In this document: positions 61,681 to 64,000 of the stretch, in pieces | How positions within the stretch are numbered: the first letter of the stretch is position 1 | How the letters are laid out: the number at the start of each line of letters is the position of its first letter | Source: Ustulina deusta | Lineage: Eukaryota > Ascomycota > Sordariomycetes > Xylariales > Xylariaceae | Reading direction: 5' to 3' | Length of the DNA stretch: 64,000 bases | NCBI GenBank assembly: GCA_023159155.1 | Contig: JAJNNX010000029.1 | Coordinates: 372,001 to 436,000, forward strand | Translations under genes and position numbers: made by a program | Notes under the pieces: generated by a model | What the model saw: the letters and a program-made list of their open reading frames with translations, nothing else | What the model was told of the DNA's origin: nothing | Databases searched by the model: none

Positions 61681-63000
61681 AAATAATTTTAATATAGCTT
61701 ACTACCCTATTTTATTAAAAAATTAAATATATTTATAAAAGTTTTACAAATATTATATTAAACTATAGCTCTTTTTTTACTAGTTATTTCTAGTTAAACT
61801 TATACTATTATTTTAAAATTAAGAAAAAATATTTAGTTACGTTTTATTTTAGAACTAATAAACAAATAAAATATATAAATTAAATAATTAAAAACTATTT
61901 TAAATATTTTATTAATAATAAATAAACTAATTAGCTATAACTATTTTTTTAAGTATATTTTGTAATTAATTTAGCTATTAATAATATAACTAGTAAGTTA
62001 TTTTTTAAAGCTTTATATAGCTATATACTAGAGTTTAGACTATTTGTTAAGGATAACTTTACTTTAAAAGGGGTACTAGTAATACAAAAATAATTATAAA
62101 AATTACAAACTATTAAAAATAACTTAAAAAATTAGTAACAAATTATAATTAAAAAGCATTAAAAATACTATAATATTAAATATAAACTTATAACTTATAA
62201 AGTTAGAAATATAGTAGTATTATCTATAAAAAACTTAAGTTTTAAATATTTTAAACTTATATCTAAGTTTATTAGCCTATTTTAAATCTTTAGCTATATT
62301 AGATCGTAAGTATATTGCCTTATATTTTTAGCATAATATATCTACTTTTATAATATTTTTTCTATTTAACTATTTAAACTTTAAAAAGCTAATACTATAT
62401 ATAATTTATTTATGCTAGATTTTATAAATAACTTAAATAAATAAAAAGTTAAAAATATAATAATAAAATAAATATATAACTATAAGTTATACTATAAAGT
62501 TAAATAAAAAAGTTAGCTAATTAAATATAACTAATAAGTATTAGCTACTAATATTATAGTACTTAAAGCAATACGAACTTTTAAATAATAGTAAAGTTAC
62601 TAAAAAAAAAAAAAAACTTCTAACTTAACAATTTATACCCGAACTAATTATAAAAAAAAATCGATTAATTCTATTCTTATTTAAAGGTATTTTGTTTTAT
62701 TATTTAAAAACTTACTACTTTTATAATTATGTTAGTTTAAAACTCTAGTAAATTAACAAAAATAAACTTACAAATATTTATACAGTTAGAATTAAACTAA
62801 CTATTTTAGATATTTAATCTATGCTCTACTATTAAGCTATGTACGAACTACTTCTAAAATTAGATTTTATTAAAATAAATAATATTTATATTAGCTATAT
62901 TAGCTAATCTAGTAGTCCAAATGATTTGATTAGTAGTGCTTACTATTATTTTTTATATTTTTAATATAAAATAACAAATAGTTAATATTTATAGTATATA

Positions 63001-64000
63001 ACTATAATTCTTAAATTAAAAATATAAAACATTTTTATAGAAATATGCCTAGCGTTAAGCTAGCGTCTAATTATATTAGATAACTTTATAAACTAAAGGT
63101 AAATAAAAATATTTATAGCATTAAAAAGAATATGTATTACTACTTAAAGCTATATGTTTTTCTGCTATATTATTATTTAAATATATATAGTATAAGTATT
63201 TTAAACTTATATAAATAACTAATAAATATATTATAAAATAAAAATAGAACTATTTATTTTTGAATTACTTAAAGTATTAGTAATTCTAAACTAAAAGTAA
63301 TAAGTTATTATAAACCAGTAGAATATTTTTAGTAAACAAAATTAAATGTTAGCAAGTTGTTAATAAAACTTTAAAAGTACTTATTAAGTATTTAAGCTTA
63401 TTTTATTTATAATTTTATAGCTATTTTTATTTAATTTAAAATTAAAAAACTAGTAGGACTAGTTTAGCAATTTGTTTATATAAACTATATTAAAAAATAT
63501 TAAGCTTAAAACTTAATTATATAATATATTTAAGTTAGTAAAAATATTAATATAAAATAGATATAATTATACTTATTAGTTTATATATTTTTTTGTTTTT
63601 TTGGTATTTATTATAAAAGGAGGCCTTTACTTTTTTTATTATATAAACAACTTAAATAGGCTAGCTAAAATTAGGCTAAGCTCTATTATAAATACTGCCA
63701 AAATAGTATTAGTACGCATACGCTTTACGAACTAGATTTTTAGTAGTTTTATGTTTATATGCTTTATTTTTGGTATATATACTTTGCTTATATATATAAC
63801 GCTTACGGTTGTAGTAGTTATAACTATTAATTACTTTTTAACAAGCTTTATACTAAAAGCAATAGTTGTAGCAAATAATAAAAGGCTTATTATTTGAAAA
63901 AAAAAGCAATAAAATTAGCGTTAAATATAGTAATGCTAGTATAAAAAAAAAAAAAAAAAAAGTAAAAAAAGTGTAGAAAAAGTAAGAAACAATAGTAGTA
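63001..64000. repeat. AT-rich, RIP-like sequence to the window edge
   Basis: Continues the degraded block with slightly more G/C near 63600-63780. No open frame or protein remnant recognised; the block runs off the window. Confidence 0.6.

Larger units (their letters stand above)
57500..63000 (+). mobile_element. Second Ty3/Gypsy remnant (bounds approximate)
   Basis: AT-rich block holding reverse transcriptase followed by integrase on the plus strand, the Ty3/Gypsy gene order. LTRs were not found, so the ends are approximate. It is distinct from the first Gypsy copy: RT wording differs. Confidence 0.65.

Overview
The window looks like nuclear DNA from a filamentous ascomycete (Pezizomycotina, probably Sordariomycetes; the class is inferred). 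Genes carry short GT-AG introns of about 45-135 nt, usually with CTAAC/CTGAC-like branch sites. A GC-normal gene island (about 1.3-44.45 kb) lies between two extremely AT-rich blocks (1-1.29 kb and about 44.6-64 kb). Those blocks hold retrotransposon remnants with C-to-T/G-to-A decay typical of repeat-induced point mutation (RIP). All gene models here are hand-spliced from the sequence.

Left part (2.8-13.8 kb), general metabolism: a KduD-like short-chain dehydrogenase, an Ayg1/FrsA-like alpha/beta hydrolase, glucosamine-6-phosphate N-acetyltransferase (GNA1), a large sn1-specific diacylglycerol lipase, and an intracellular-looking GH43 glycosidase.

Central part (15.1-37.6 kb, probably to 42.8 kb), a biosynthetic gene cluster that I read as a sesquiterpenoid cluster: P450-A, an SDR, a dual C2H2 + Zn2Cys6 regulator, an MFS exporter, P450-B, P450-C, a class I terpene synthase, P450-D and, past a Fot1-like transposon, an Fe(II)/2-oxoglutarate dioxygenase of the phytanoyl-CoA hydroxylase family. 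The inferred logic is that the synthase cyclises farnesyl diphosphate, the P450s, SDR and dioxygenase oxidise the scaffold, the MFS protein exports the product, and the zinc-finger protein controls transcription. Perfect palindromes containing CGG-N4-CCG lie upstream of the SDR and of the regulator and are candidate binding sites. I do not recognise this gene combination as a named pathway and cannot name the product.

Right part (38.9-64 kb): a 1925-bp TA-flanked Fot1/pogo-like element with about 42-bp inverted repeats; a 5995-bp Ty3/Gypsy element with 234-235-bp LTRs and a GTAAG target duplication; a Copia remnant on the minus strand; and a second Ty3/Gypsy remnant on the plus strand. All are inactivated by heavy AT drift, with stops where glutamine codons are expected and Asp-to-Asn changes in the reverse-transcriptase catalytic box.
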